Shown here in pieces: positions 41,950-49,549 of a DNA stretch of 64,000 nucleotides. Position numbers and translations under genes: made by a program. The notes below the pieces were generated by a model, which searched no databases, was not told the DNA's origin, and was given only the letters and a program-made list of their open reading frames with translations. Numbering within the stretch: position 1 is the stretch's first letter; each line of letters opens with the position of its first letter. Source of the stretch: an uncultured Oscillospiraceae bacterium (lineage in GTDB: Bacteria > Bacillota > Clostridia > Oscillospirales > Oscillospiraceae); the NCBI GenBank assembly GCA_949878425.1, contig CATLAL010000013.1, positions 1 through 64,000 on the forward strand, written 5' to 3'.

Positions 41950-42561
41950 TCAGGGCAGCGCCAGCACCGCCACCTGCCGGTCCATGTCCGGGGTCAGGCG
42001 GAGGGTGTTTCCGGGACAGCGGCGCACCAGCTCCGGCGGATACTGACTGGTAAAGGCCTCCAGCTCGGCCAGCTCCGCGAAGCCTACTTGGCCAAGCCGG
42101 TAGTGCATGGGGACGATAACCCGGGGAGAGAGGACCTCCGCCGCCTCCTTTGCCTCCCGGGCGTCAAGGGTGTAGGTCCCGCCCACCGGCAGCAGCAGCA
42201 CGTCGCAGGGGGCGATTGCCGCCGCCTGATCCTCCGTGGGCTGGTGGCCCAGGTCGCCCAGGTGGACCACCGTCACGCCCTCCGCCGTAAAGCGGCGCAC
42301 GGTATTCTCCCCCCGCAGAGCGCCGCCCGCGCTGTCGTGGAAGGTCTGGATTTCCTCCACCGTGAAGGGATTTTTCTTGCCGGAGGTCAGGCGGAGCTTT
42401 TCCGTGTAGGCGTGGTCGAAGTGGCCGTGGCTGCAGTAGACCGCGTCCGCCTCCGCCGAGATGTCCGGCAGCCCCCGGACATTTTGATAGGGGTCCAGCA
42501 GCGCCCGAAAGCCTCCGCTCTCCAGCAGAAAGCAGGAGTGGCCCAGCCAGGTAAGCGTCAT
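41950..42561 (-). CDS. MBL-fold metal-dependent hydrolase (UPF0173 type)
   Basis: The 203-residue protein shows WLGHSCFLLE at the N-terminus and the zinc motif YCSHGHFDHAY (HxHxDH) near residue 43. HLGDLGHQPTE follows near 115 and MHYRLG near 165. This is the short beta-lactamase fold of the UPF0173 group. Start ATG 42561 has AAAAAGGAGG upstream. A longer frame that reads into the repeat region is not supported. The substrate is unknown. Confidence 0.9.
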   Translation of the reverse strand: MTLTWLGHSCFLLESGGFRALLDPYQNVRGLPDISAEADAVYCSHGHFDHAYTEKLRLTSGKKNPFTVEEIQTFHDSAGGALRGENTVRRFTAEGVTVVHLGDLGHQPTEDQAAAIAPCDVLLLPVGGTYTLDAREAKEAAEVLSPRVIVPMHYRLGQVGFAELAELEAFTSQYPPELVRRCPGNTLRLTPDMDRQVAVLALP

Positions 42562-42589
42562 TGTGATCGGCCTCCTTTTTGTGTGTTCT

Positions 42590-42640
42590 AGGACCTGTTT
42601 GAAAAATGTTAACATGCCCAAACAGTGCCTAATAGGTTTT
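42590..42640. repeat. Short palindromic element upstream of the MBL gene
   Basis: CTGTTTGAAAAATGTTAACA then TGCCCAAACAG resembles 10825-10860 (GCCTGAAAAATGTCAGCGCC then CAAACAG) after the nif3-like gene. The outer CTGTTTG/CAAACAG pair forms a hairpin. Confidence 0.5.
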
Positions 42641-42667
42641 TCGGCACACCCCACAGAAAAGTAAGAA

Positions 42668-42832
42668 GCTGTACCAATAAGCGCAGTATGCAGATTTGCG
42701 GGAGAAAACCGTCTCTGGCAAGGCAAAAAATTGTAGGAATACTTTGTGTATTTCAAAATTTTTTAACGCGGCCAGGGGCGGTTTTGGCCGCAAAGATGCG
42801 TGCTGCGCCTATTGGTACTGCTTCTAAAGGGC
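42668..42832. repeat. Interspersed palindromic repeat, family A copy 3
   Basis: The ends AGAAGCTGTACCAATAAGCG and CGCCTATTGGTACTGCTTCT are near-perfect complements. Pairing continues inward (TTTGCGG/CCGCAAA, AAAACCG/CGGTTTT, CTGGC/GCCAG) to the shared core GGAATACTTTGTGTATTTCA then AAATTTTTTAACGCGG. The full element is one long imperfect hairpin of about 165 bases. Confidence 0.75.
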
Positions 42833-42952
42833 AGAAGGAAAAAAGCATGCGGCCTCCGTGTCGGACTGCTTTGTGCTTTACCCCGGAGCGCCCCAAGGCT
42901 GTTGTCAAATGCACGTCAACCCCCTCTATAGACGTGCTCAACAAGACCTACA

Positions 42953-42997
42953 AAGGGCCGGAGGGGAGAGCGGTATCCGCTTTCTCCTCCGGCCTTC
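42953..42997 (-). terminator. Terminator of ribU
   Basis: AAGGGCCGGAGG...CCTCCGGCC-type arms with inner GAGAGCGG/CCGCTTTC pairing lie 15 bases after the stop at 43012; TTTGTAGG follows on the reverse strand. Confidence 0.7.
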
Positions 42998-43011
42998 CCG
43001 GGACTTGGGGT

Positions 43012-43656
43012 CTACCGGCTGTGGAGCAGGGGGGAGAGGGGCTTGTAGATCAGGAAGCACAATCCCACATCCAGCAGGCCCTTGAGCAGGGTAAAGGGGG
43101 CGTTGAAGACGATGAGACAGGCCAGCAGGCCGTCCACCGAGGGGAGCAGGGACTGGTACATGCCAATGATGGTGTCCAGGGGCATAAAGGCCGTGTAGAA
43201 GGGGTAGGAGATGAAGTAGTTTACCGGGATGCTGAGCAGGGCCATCACTGCCGCGCCCAAAAGGGAGCCAATCAATGCGCCGGAACGGCTCTTTTTATGC
43301 TTGTAGATGAGCCCCGCCGGAATTACCAGGCACACTCCCAGCAGGAAATTGCACAGCTCCCCTACGCCGTTGGTGGAGCTCATGGTCAGGTTGACAAGGT
43401 TCTTGATGAGGCAGACCGCCGCGCCGCTGACAGGCCCCAGGCTGAACGCGGCCAGGAGGGCGGGCAGCTCGGAGAAGTCCATCTTCACAAAGGGCGGGAT
43501 CAGGAAGGGAATGGGGAAATCCAGGGCCATGAGCACCGTGGCCGCGGCCGAGAGCATGGCGGTGACGGCCAGAGCGCGGATCCGGCGGCTGGCCGGAGAG
43601 GCGGCCGCCCTCCCGGAGGCGGCGGAGGGGACGAATTTTTTCTGGGCAGTTGACAT
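43012..43656 (-). CDS. ribU: Riboflavin transporter RibU (ECF substrate-binding component)
   Basis: The 214-residue membrane protein has six helices and the RibU pattern PFVKMDFSELPALLAAFSLG then GPVSGAAVCLIKNLVNL and STNGVGELCNFLLG. It binds riboflavin and works with a shared ECF energy module encoded elsewhere. An FMN riboswitch directly upstream confirms the assignment. A GGAGTG ribosome site precedes the ATG. Confidence 0.94.
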   Translation of the reverse strand: MSTAQKKFVPSAASGRAAASPASRRIRALAVTAMLSAAATVLMALDFPIPFLIPPFVKMDFSELPALLAAFSLGPVSGAAVCLIKNLVNLTMSSTNGVGELCNFLLGVCLVIPAGLIYKHKKSRSGALIGSLLGAAVMALLSIPVNYFISYPFYTAFMPLDTIIGMYQSLLPSVDGLLACLIVFNAPFTLLKGLLDVGLCFLIYKPLSPLLHSR

Positions 43657-43741
43657 AAAAAATACACTCCTTTACGGAAATTTCCGAAGACGTTCCATCC
43701 CCGGAGTTCTGCCGCAAAAGAGCGCAAAAGCACCTTGCGCG

Positions 43742-43866
43742 CATCTTCTTCCATCCAGACTGTTACTGTCGGTACCGGATTCGCACCGGTTCAACGCTTT
43801 CGCGGTCGCGGACTTGCGCCCTGAAGGCGCTCACCGCCGGTGGGGACTTGCACCCCGCCCTGAAGA
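43742..43866 (-). promoter_or_regulatory. FMN riboswitch (RFN element)
   Basis: The reverse strand carries TCTTCAGGGCGGGGTGCAAG, TCCCCACCGGCGGT, AGTCCGCGACC, GAACCGGTGCGAATCCGGTA, CCGACAGT and AGTCTGGATGGAAGAAGA in the conserved order. When FMN is plentiful it shuts off ribU expression. Confidence 0.96.
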
Positions 43867-43963
43867 TGAACGATTCGGTTGTCTGCCTCTTTACTGTACG
43901 AAGAAAGAGGACAAAAAGAACACCAGACAGCCCCGCCGGAGGCCGGCGGCATTGTCATGTTTT

Positions 43964-43991
43964 ATTATACGCGCGGGGAGAAAAATTGCAA
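43964..43991 (-). promoter_or_regulatory. Promoter of the FMN riboswitch-ribU transcript
   Basis: TTGCAA, a 16-base spacer and TATAAT on the reverse strand. A GGCCGCCG/CGGCCTCC-rich palindrome lies just downstream. Confidence 0.7.
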
Positions 43992-44003
43992 GCATTATTT
44001 TGC

Positions 44004-44032
44004 TTTACAAACCAGAATTTTTGTTCTATAAT
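44004..44032 (+). promoter_or_regulatory. Promoter of the SLOG gene
   Basis: TTTACA, a 17-base spacer and TATAAT end 31 bases before the ATG at 44064. It is divergent from the ribU promoter. Confidence 0.75.
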
Positions 44033-44063
44033 ATAGGAACCCTAAAAAATCGGAGGTGTGGGA

Positions 44064-44585
44064 ATGCGCGGTAGGTCATGTACCTGCTGTTTTACCGGCC
44101 ACCGGCCGGAGAAGCTGCCCTGGGGAGACGATGAGAGGGATCCCCGCTGCCATGAACTGAAGAAAAGGCTCCGAGACGCGGTGGAGGCGGCCTATGACGA
44201 GGGCATGCGGCACTTTATCTGCGGTATGGCCCGTGGCTGCGATTTTTACTTTGCTGAGGCGGTACTGGACCTGCGCAAAGAGCGCAGCGGCGTCTCTCTG
44301 GAGGCCGCGGTACCTTACCCGTCCCAGCCGTCTGGCTGGCCGGTCCTGGACCGCGTCCGCTGGAGGCGGATTCTGGATGCCTGCGACCTGGAGACCGTGG
44401 TCCAGGATCACTACTCCCCTGGCTGTTTGCTCCGCCGGAACCGGTACATGGTGGATCACAGCGCCCTGGTGATCGCCGCATACGACGGTACGGAGGGGGG
44501 GACCCGCCGTACGCTGGAGTACGCCCTTCGGCGGCAGGTACCCTTTGTAGATATCTGGCCGGAGGACGACAGCCCCCAGCAGTGA
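44064..44585 (+). CDS. SLOG-family (YpsA-like, DUF1273) protein
   Basis: The 173-residue protein starts CTCCFTGHRPEKLPWGDDE, the signature of the DUF1273/YpsA branch of the SLOG superfamily, and has GMARGCDFYFAEAVLDL and VIAAYDGTEGGTRRTLEYAL. SLOG folds bind nucleotides or nucleotide-like ligands, and members occur in cell-division and defence contexts. GGAGG is 7 bases before ATG 44064. The exact role is unknown. Confidence 0.88.
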   Translation: MRGRSCTCCFTGHRPEKLPWGDDERDPRCHELKKRLRDAVEAAYDEGMRHFICGMARGCDFYFAEAVLDLRKERSGVSLEAAVPYPSQPSGWPVLDRVRWRRILDACDLETVVQDHYSPGCLLRRNRYMVDHSALVIAAYDGTEGGTRRTLEYALRRQVPFVDIWPEDDSPQQ

Positions 44586-44661
44586 ACATGTATTGGTTCT
44601 AACGATGCCGTCAAGGGGGAATAGGGGCTTTTCGTCGGATTCATATGTCATGTTCAAAAGG

Positions 44662-44870
44662 CTAATCGGGATCATCCGCCGGCAAATTCAGCCCATTTTG
44701 CATTTTATTGAGGCTGTGCCGGTACAGCAGATAGGTAACCGCCGCCGCAATCGTCCACCCGACAGGCCACGCAAACCGTACGCTGAACGCCGAGTGGAAT
44801 AGCGCTGAGCAAAGCGCCGCGATACCGGCCCGCAAGCCCAGGTCCAGAAAAACGCTGAAAACGACGTGCC
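44662..44870 (-). pseudogene. C-terminal remnant of a MATE efflux transporter
   Basis: The reverse frame reads FSVFLDLGLRAGIAALCSAL then FAWPVGWTIAAAVTYLLYRH and ends LNLPADDPD with a stop at 44662. The RFAWPVGW segment followed by one last helix and a short charged tail is how many MATE drug/sodium antiporters end. Nothing of the other eleven helices remains, so it is a fragment. Confidence 0.55.
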
Positions 44871-45228
44871 ATGGGAGGTTTCATACTCTAATAAGCCGCG
44901 TTCTACAAAAACAACTCAACCGCCTTATGCCAGTGCCAGCAAACGGTGCACCTGCTGAGAAAGGCCCTAGGATAAGGGAAAGCCCCTCCAAGGTCTCCTC
45001 GCCGGTATTCTCGTTCAATCTCATTTCAAGAATATCAACCATTTCTGCGCTCTCCCTATTTTTTAGATACTTCAGAGACGATCCCGCATGTCCGTCGGCC
45101 GCGCAGCAGTAAGGATGCCCTTCGATTTCTCCAAGCCGCCCGCCTCTTTTTTCCCGGTTTTGTCTACCTGAGAGAGGGCCTTAGCGTCTGCCTGTGGGGG
45201 AGATTTTTAACTTACTTGGCTATAGCAT
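44871..45228. other. Intergenic debris
   Basis: No complete gene. On the reverse strand an ATG at 45042, with AGGGAGAG upstream, opens MVDILEMRLNENTGEETLEG then LSLILGPF before losing protein character. This may be the start of another dead gene. The remainder is featureless. Confidence 0.35.
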
Positions 45229-45267
45229 GTGCCGGCAGACGCGGCATAGCGCCGCGTCTGCCGGCAC
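45229..45267 (-). terminator. Long perfect hairpin downstream of metK
   Basis: GTGCCGGCAGACGCGGC and its exact complement form a 17-bp stem with a 5-base loop, 90 bases past the metK stop. There is no T-run, so it may act as an RNA stabiliser or terminator. Confidence 0.6.
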
Positions 45268-45356
45268 AATGGATCTTCTTCTCCAGTACGATTCCATTTC
45301 CAGCAGAGTACCGCGTCTTTTTAAAGGAGCGGAGCTCTGCGGCAGCCAGCCTGCCC

Positions 45357-46514
45357 TTACCGGGCCCGGTCCTTCAAAGCCTCCACCATGTCCAACTTCT
45401 CCCAGGGGAGCTCCACATCCGTGCGGCCGAAGTGGCCATAGGCGGCGGTCTGCTCATAGATGGGACGGCGCAGATTTAGGTGCGTAATAATCTTTCCGGG
45501 GCGAAGATCGAACAATTCCTGGACCATCTGACTGAGCTTCTCATCGCTGAGCTTGCCGGTGCCCTGGGTATCCACCAGCACACTGATAGGATAGCTGACG
45601 CCGATGGCATAGGCCAGCTCAATGTGGCAGCGGCGGGCCAGCCCCGCGGCAACAATATTTTTCGCTACATAGCGGGCCATATAGGCGGCGGAGCGGTCCA
45701 CCTTCGTGGGGTCCTTGCCGCTGAAGCAGCCGCCGCCGTGGCTGGCGGTACCGCCGTAGGTGTCCACGATGATCTTCCGGCCGGTCAGGCCGCTGTCCCC
45801 TACGGGGCCGCCGATCACAAAGCGCCCGGTGGGATTGATGTAAAATTTCGTGTTCGCGTCAATGTACTCAGCGGGAATCACCGGCTTTACCACGGTCTCC
45901 ACGACTGCCTCCCGCAGGTCCTCGATGGAGATGTCGGGGCTGTGCTGGGTGGAGACTACAATCGCCGGACAGCGCAGGACGCTGCCGTCCGGGCCGTACT
46001 CCACGGTAACCTGGCTCTTGCCGTCCGGCCGCAGCCAGTTCAGCTCGCCGCTCTTGCGCACTGCGGCCAGGCGGCGGCAGAGGCTGTGGGCCATGGCGAT
46101 AGGGGCGGGCATTAGCTCCGGCGTCTCATCGCAGGCATAGCCAAACATCATGCCCTGGTCCCCGGCGCCGATGGTCTCGTCGTTTTCTCCGTCTACGCCC
46201 ATGGCGATGTCGCCGCTCTGCTCATCGATGGTGGTCATGACAGCGCAGCTGCGGGCGTCAAAGCCGCAGGCCGGATCAATATAACCGATCTTCTCTATTG
46301 TGCGGCGCACCACGCTTGGAATGTCCACATAGCAGCGGGTGGAGATCTCACCCATTACCATCACAATGCCTGTCGTGGTAACAGTCTCGCAGGCCACCCG
46401 GCCAAAGGGGTCCTGGGCCAGAATCGCGTCCAATACGGCGTCGGAAATCTGGTCACAGACTTTGTCAGGATGTCCCTCAGTAACGGACTCGGATGTAAAA
46501 ATACGGTTTGCCAT
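45357..46514 (-). CDS. metK: S-adenosylmethionine synthetase
   Basis: The 385-residue enzyme makes SAM from methionine and ATP. It shows [20 protein letters not shown] at the start, [16 protein letters not shown] near residue 115, [20 protein letters not shown] near 250 and [19 protein letters not shown] after it. ATG 46514 is given; a GTG at 46520 is closer to the GAGG site and would add two residues. A SAM-I riboswitch and terminator in the leader give feedback control. Confidence 0.96.
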   Translation of the reverse strand: MANRIFTSESVTEGHPDKVCDQISDAVLDAILAQDPFGRVACETVTTTGIVMVMGEISTRCYVDIPSVVRRTIEKIGYIDPACGFDARSCAVMTTIDEQSGDIAMGVDGENDETIGAGDQGMMFGYACDETPELMPAPIAMAHSLCRRLAAVRKSGELNWLRPDGKSQVTVEYGPDGSVLRCPAIVVSTQHSPDISIEDLREAVVETVVKPVIPAEYIDANTKFYINPTGRFVIGGPVGDSGLTGRKIIVDTYGGTASHGGGCFSGKDPTKVDRSAAYMARYVAKNIVAAGLARRCHIELAYAIGVSYPISVLVDTQGTGKLSDEKLSQMVQELFDLRPGKIITHLNLRRPIYEQTAAYGHFGRTDVELPWEKLDMVEALKDRAR

Positions 46515-46562
46515 AATCACGCAGCCTCACTTTCTTTTTTTCAAAAATGTGTGCAAAATGAG

Positions 46563-46590
46563 AAAAGCACGCCTGGCGGCGTGCTTAAAA
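46563..46590 (-). terminator. Riboswitch-controlled terminator of metK
   Basis: AAAAGCACGCC/GGCGTGCTT with a 4-base loop, between the SAM-I aptamer and the metK start; TTTTCTC follows on the reverse strand. Confidence 0.85.
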
Positions 46591-46599
46591 GGAGTCCTA

Positions 46600-46697
46600 T
46601 TTCCTCATCTTGCGCTTACCGCCGGAATTGGCACCTTGCTGTATGCAGGTTGCCGTGGCTTCATCGGGCCGTTCCCTCCGCCACTCTTGATAAGGTA
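46600..46697 (-). promoter_or_regulatory. SAM-I riboswitch (S box)
   Basis: The reverse strand shows CTTATCAAGAGTGGCGGAGG, the CGGCCCGATGAAGCC segment, CGGCAACC, AAGGTGCCAATTCCGGC and AAGATGAG in canonical order. SAM binding favours the downstream terminator. Confidence 0.97.
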
Positions 46698-46727
46698 TTC
46701 AGTTTTATTTGCTTCAGAGCAAATTAT

Positions 46728-46756
46728 ACTATACAGCATCCTCACCTGCTTGTCAA
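46728..46756 (-). promoter_or_regulatory. Promoter of the SAM-I-metK transcript
   Basis: TTGACA, a 17-base spacer and TATAGT on the reverse strand, about 30 bases before the aptamer. Confidence 0.85.
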
Positions 46757-46828
46757 TAGGGAATTATGCTGATTTATACGTTTGTTTGTTTCCCCATTCA
46801 AATACCCTGCCCCTTTGAATCCCCCTTC

Positions 46829-46857
46829 TTGATTTTCCGGCCCGCTTATGGTATAAA
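46829..46857 (+). promoter_or_regulatory. Promoter of the MoeA-like gene
   Basis: TTGATT, a 17-base spacer and TATAAA. The predicted leader of about 120 bases (46865-46984) contains GC-rich pairings (GCTTGCCGGC...GCCAACTGGCGC) but no riboswitch I recognise. Confidence 0.65.
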
Positions 46858-46984
46858 AAAGCTAGCTTGCCGGCTGCAAGCCAACTGGCGCTTGTTCCCT
46901 GCGGGTTAATACCAACGGCCGCCGCAATGTATTATCTCAGGATTTTCTGACGCATCGTTTCTATCAAAAGATAAGGAGCTGGAT

Positions 46985-48004
46985 ATGAAGCTGATACCTA
47001 CTCAGACCGCGGTTGGACACGTTCTCTGCCACGATATGACCCAGATTATTCCCGGTCAGTACAAGGACGCCCGGTTCCGCAAGGGCCATGTGGTGCGCCC
47101 CGAGGACATCCCCGTGCTGCTGTCCATGGGAAAGGAGAATCTATACGTCTGGGAGCTCACCCCGGGCATGGTTCACGAGGACGAGGGCGCGGCCCGGCTG
47201 TGCGCCCTCTGCCGAAACCGGTACATGGTCCCCAGCCAGGTGAAGGAGGGAAAAATCGAGCTGACGGCGGAGATCGACGGCCTTTTTCGGGTGGACGTCC
47301 AGCGGCTCAACGCCGTCAACCTGCTGGGGGAGCTGATGATTGCAACCCGTCACAGCAATACAGCTGTAAAAAAGGGCGGCAAGCTCTGCGGTACCCGGGT
47401 GATCCCTCTGGTCATCAGCGAGGAGAAGCTCTCCCAGGCCGAGGCCATCGGCGGCGGACAGCCCCTTCTGGAGCTCCTGCCCTGGAAGCTCCGCACAGCC
47501 GGCGTGGTCACCACCGGCAGCGAGGTAGCCAACGGACTGGTTCAGGACGCCTTTACCCCAGTGGTAGAACAAAAGCTGGCCGCTTTTGGCATTGCGGTGG
47601 CGGAGCGCCGCGTAGTGGGCGATGGGCTGGAGCGGGTGGCGGAGGCCATCGCGTCGGTACGGCAGGCGGGAGTTGACCTGGTTATCTGCACCGGCGGCAT
47701 GAGCGTGGATCCGGACGACAGCACGCCCGGGGCGATCAGGAGAAGCGGAGCCCGCGTTGTCTCCTACGGCGCGCCGGTCCTGCCGGGAGCTATGTTCCTC
47801 CTGGGATACTACGAGGACGGCGTGCCGGTCCTGGGCCTGCCTGGGTGCGTCATGTACGCCAAAGCCACGATTTTTGACCTGATTCTCCCCCGCGTAGCCG
47901 CCGGCGCGGTGGTTACGCGAGAGGAGATCGCCTCCATGGGCGAGGGGGGACTCTGCCTGGGCTGCGGGAGCTGCTCCTTCCCCCACTGTGGGTTCGGCAG
48001 ATAA
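46985..48004 (+). CDS. Molybdopterin-binding MoeA-like protein with Cys-rich tail
   Basis: The 339-residue protein has a SAF/MoeA-like N-terminal half and a MoCF-type domain in the second half (GVVTTGSEVANGLVQDAFTP near 175, DLVICTGGMSVDPDDSTPGA near 230). It ends in CLGCGSCSFPHCGFGR, a Cys cluster that could bind metal. It is related to enzymes of molybdenum-cofactor handling, but the usual MoeA domain order is not complete, so substrate is uncertain. No other moa/mob gene is in the window. AAGGAGCT precedes the ATG. Confidence 0.85.
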   Translation: MKLIPTQTAVGHVLCHDMTQIIPGQYKDARFRKGHVVRPEDIPVLLSMGKENLYVWELTPGMVHEDEGAARLCALCRNRYMVPSQVKEGKIELTAEIDGLFRVDVQRLNAVNLLGELMIATRHSNTAVKKGGKLCGTRVIPLVISEEKLSQAEAIGGGQPLLELLPWKLRTAGVVTTGSEVANGLVQDAFTPVVEQKLAAFGIAVAERRVVGDGLERVAEAIASVRQAGVDLVICTGGMSVDPDDSTPGAIRRSGARVVSYGAPVLPGAMFLLGYYEDGVPVLGLPGCVMYAKATIFDLILPRVAAGAVVTREEIASMGEGGLCLGCGSCSFPHCGFGR

Positions 48005-48060
48005 CCATACGCTCCCCCCGCAGTTATTCTGTACGCTGACGCCCGGACCGGTCCCAGCAT

Positions 48061-48885
48061 TCAAAGAACAAATCGTTCGATTACCTCCGCCACCGCGTCC
48101 GCGTCATAGGCGGCGGAGGTGATGTAACCGCAGTCCGGCTTGATCCCATCGGCCGCGTTCCGCACGCCCACGCCCAGACCCGCAGCGCGGATCATGGAGA
48201 GATCGTTGAAGTTGTCTCCAATGGCGATGGTCTCCCTCCGGTCCGTCCCCAGCAGCTCCGCCAGCCGGAGCAGGCCGTCCCCCTTGCTCACGCCCCGGGG
48301 ATTGAACTCAATGTAGCGTCCGGAGGAGTAGGAGATCTCCATCTCCTCTGTCGCGTCCGAGAGCTCCCGCTCAATCCGCCCCAGATAGTCCAGGTCCCTG
48401 CTGCTGAAGAGCACCTTGCCGATGGGCTCTCCCCGCAGGAAGTCAATGGACGGCTCCTCCAGCACATGGACCTCCATCCTGCCCCGCAGATAGGCCCTCT
48501 CGTCTGGCACGAAGTTGTACACATACACCTCCTCCAGACCGTAGACGTGGATGCATACGTCATGCTCCAGGCCCCGCCGGAAGAGCGCGTCCGCCTGGTC
48601 AAAGGACAGGCCGCTGAAGTGGAGCAGGCGGTTGTTCCGGTTCTCCGTGATGGCGCCGCCGTTGTAGCTGAGCACATACTCGTCCGGCGCGTCCCAGAGG
48701 CCGATTTCCCGCAGCGTCCCCTGCACGGAGGCGTAGCCCCGCCCGGTGGCCGGCACAAACTTGACCCCCAGCTCCCGAGCCCTTTGAATCGCGGCCCGGT
48801 TCCCAGGGGACACGCGGCGGTCGGGTCCCAGCAGAGTCTCATCCAAGTCGCAGGCAATGATTTTATAGAAGATTTTGTCCGACAT
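48061..48885 (-). CDS. Cof-type HAD phosphatase
   Basis: The 274-residue protein shows HAD motif I IACDLDETLLGPDRR at the start, motif II region FVPATGRGYASVQG, and motif IV IAIGDNFNDLSMI near residue 220, with a Cof-type cap in between. Such phosphatases act on sugar phosphates or nucleotides. ATG 48885 is preferred, since AGGAG is 9 bases away; the ATG at 48891 is too close to it. It converges with the MoeA-like gene. Confidence 0.92.
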   Translation of the reverse strand: MSDKIFYKIIACDLDETLLGPDRRVSPGNRAAIQRARELGVKFVPATGRGYASVQGTLREIGLWDAPDEYVLSYNGGAITENRNNRLLHFSGLSFDQADALFRRGLEHDVCIHVYGLEEVYVYNFVPDERAYLRGRMEVHVLEEPSIDFLRGEPIGKVLFSSRDLDYLGRIERELSDATEEMEISYSSGRYIEFNPRGVSKGDGLLRLAELLGTDRRETIAIGDNFNDLSMIRAAGLGVGVRNAADGIKPDCGYITSAAYDADAVAEVIERFVL

Positions 48886-48945
48886 ATCCATCCGCTCCTG
48901 TCTTTTTGACGCGGTCTTTGGACCTGCGCCCGCCCAGAGTCTGTT

Positions 48946-49066
48946 TTATAGTAACCACAGTTGAAAAGCGGTAAGGCTTAGGGCCGCCCTTTTCAAAGGG
49001 CGGTGGGGTCCCAGCGGGTTTGGGCGGAGTCCAACATGTACTCCTTTTCAACTGCGTTGACTATAA
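48946..49066. repeat. MITE-like repeat, family B (complete copy)
   Basis: A 121-bp element with terminal inverted repeats TTATAGTAACCACAGTTGAA (then AAG) and TTATAGTCAACGCAGTTGAA (then AAG), 20 of 23 positions identical. The inside holds GCCGCCCTTTT/AAAAGGGCGG hairpins and no gene. Single ends of the same family occur at 31745 and 35200. Confidence 0.75.
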
Positions 49067-49093
49067 AAACCGGCTGCATACCCAAACGCTACA

Positions 49094-49143
49094 GGCAGCG
49101 CACCTGAAACATCCGCGGCCGCGGAGCTCCAGGTGCGCTGTTT
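49094..49143 (-). terminator. Terminator of rsfS
   Basis: CAGCGCACCTG and CAGGTGCGCTG are perfect arms with GCGGCCGC inside, 11 bases after the rsfS stop. Confidence 0.65.
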
Positions 49144-49150
49144 GTGTCCG

Positions 49151-49513
49151 TTATGCCTGCACAAGGATCCCATCCATGTCCAGGGGCTTTCCATCGTTCC
49201 ACAGCCGCTCCAGGGAGTAAAATTCCCGCGCTTCGCTGTTGAACACGTGGACCACAAGGCAGCCGTAGTCCAGCAGGACCCAGATGCCGCCCCGGTGTCC
49301 CTCCCGGTGCAGAGGCTTCTCGCCGGCTTCCCGCTCCAGCCGCTCCTCCACCGCGTCGCACAGCGCGTTGATCTGGGTGTTGCTGGCGCCGGTGCAGATG
49401 ACGAAGTAGTCCGCCAGCGTCGTCAGCTCCGTAACCTCGATCACTTTGATCTCCTCGCCCTTCCTGTCGTCCAGGGCCTTTGCCGCTAAGATCGCCAATT
49501 CCTTTGGTTTCAT
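49151..49513 (-). CDS. rsfS: Ribosomal silencing factor RsfS
   Basis: The 120-residue protein carries the RsfS/DUF143 pattern: KVIEVTELTTLADYFVICTG near residue 22, then GGIWVLLDYGCLVVHVFNSE and AREFYSLERLW. It binds L14 and blocks subunit joining in slow growth. It is the last gene of the leftward block that begins at smc, 36 bases after the LCP gene, and in many Firmicutes it sits near nadD as here. Confidence 0.95.
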   Translation of the reverse strand: MKPKELAILAAKALDDRKGEEIKVIEVTELTTLADYFVICTGASNTQINALCDAVEERLEREAGEKPLHREGHRGGIWVLLDYGCLVVHVFNSEAREFYSLERLWNDGKPLDMDGILVQA

Positions 49514-49549
49514 ATGCCGTCCCCTTTTTTTATCATAAATTTTTGAATT

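Noticed and set aside
46858..46984. Molybdenum-cofactor riboswitch upstream of the MoeA-like gene
   Set aside because: The leader has hairpins, but I could not find the conserved elements of the Moco RNA motif, so no riboswitch is called.
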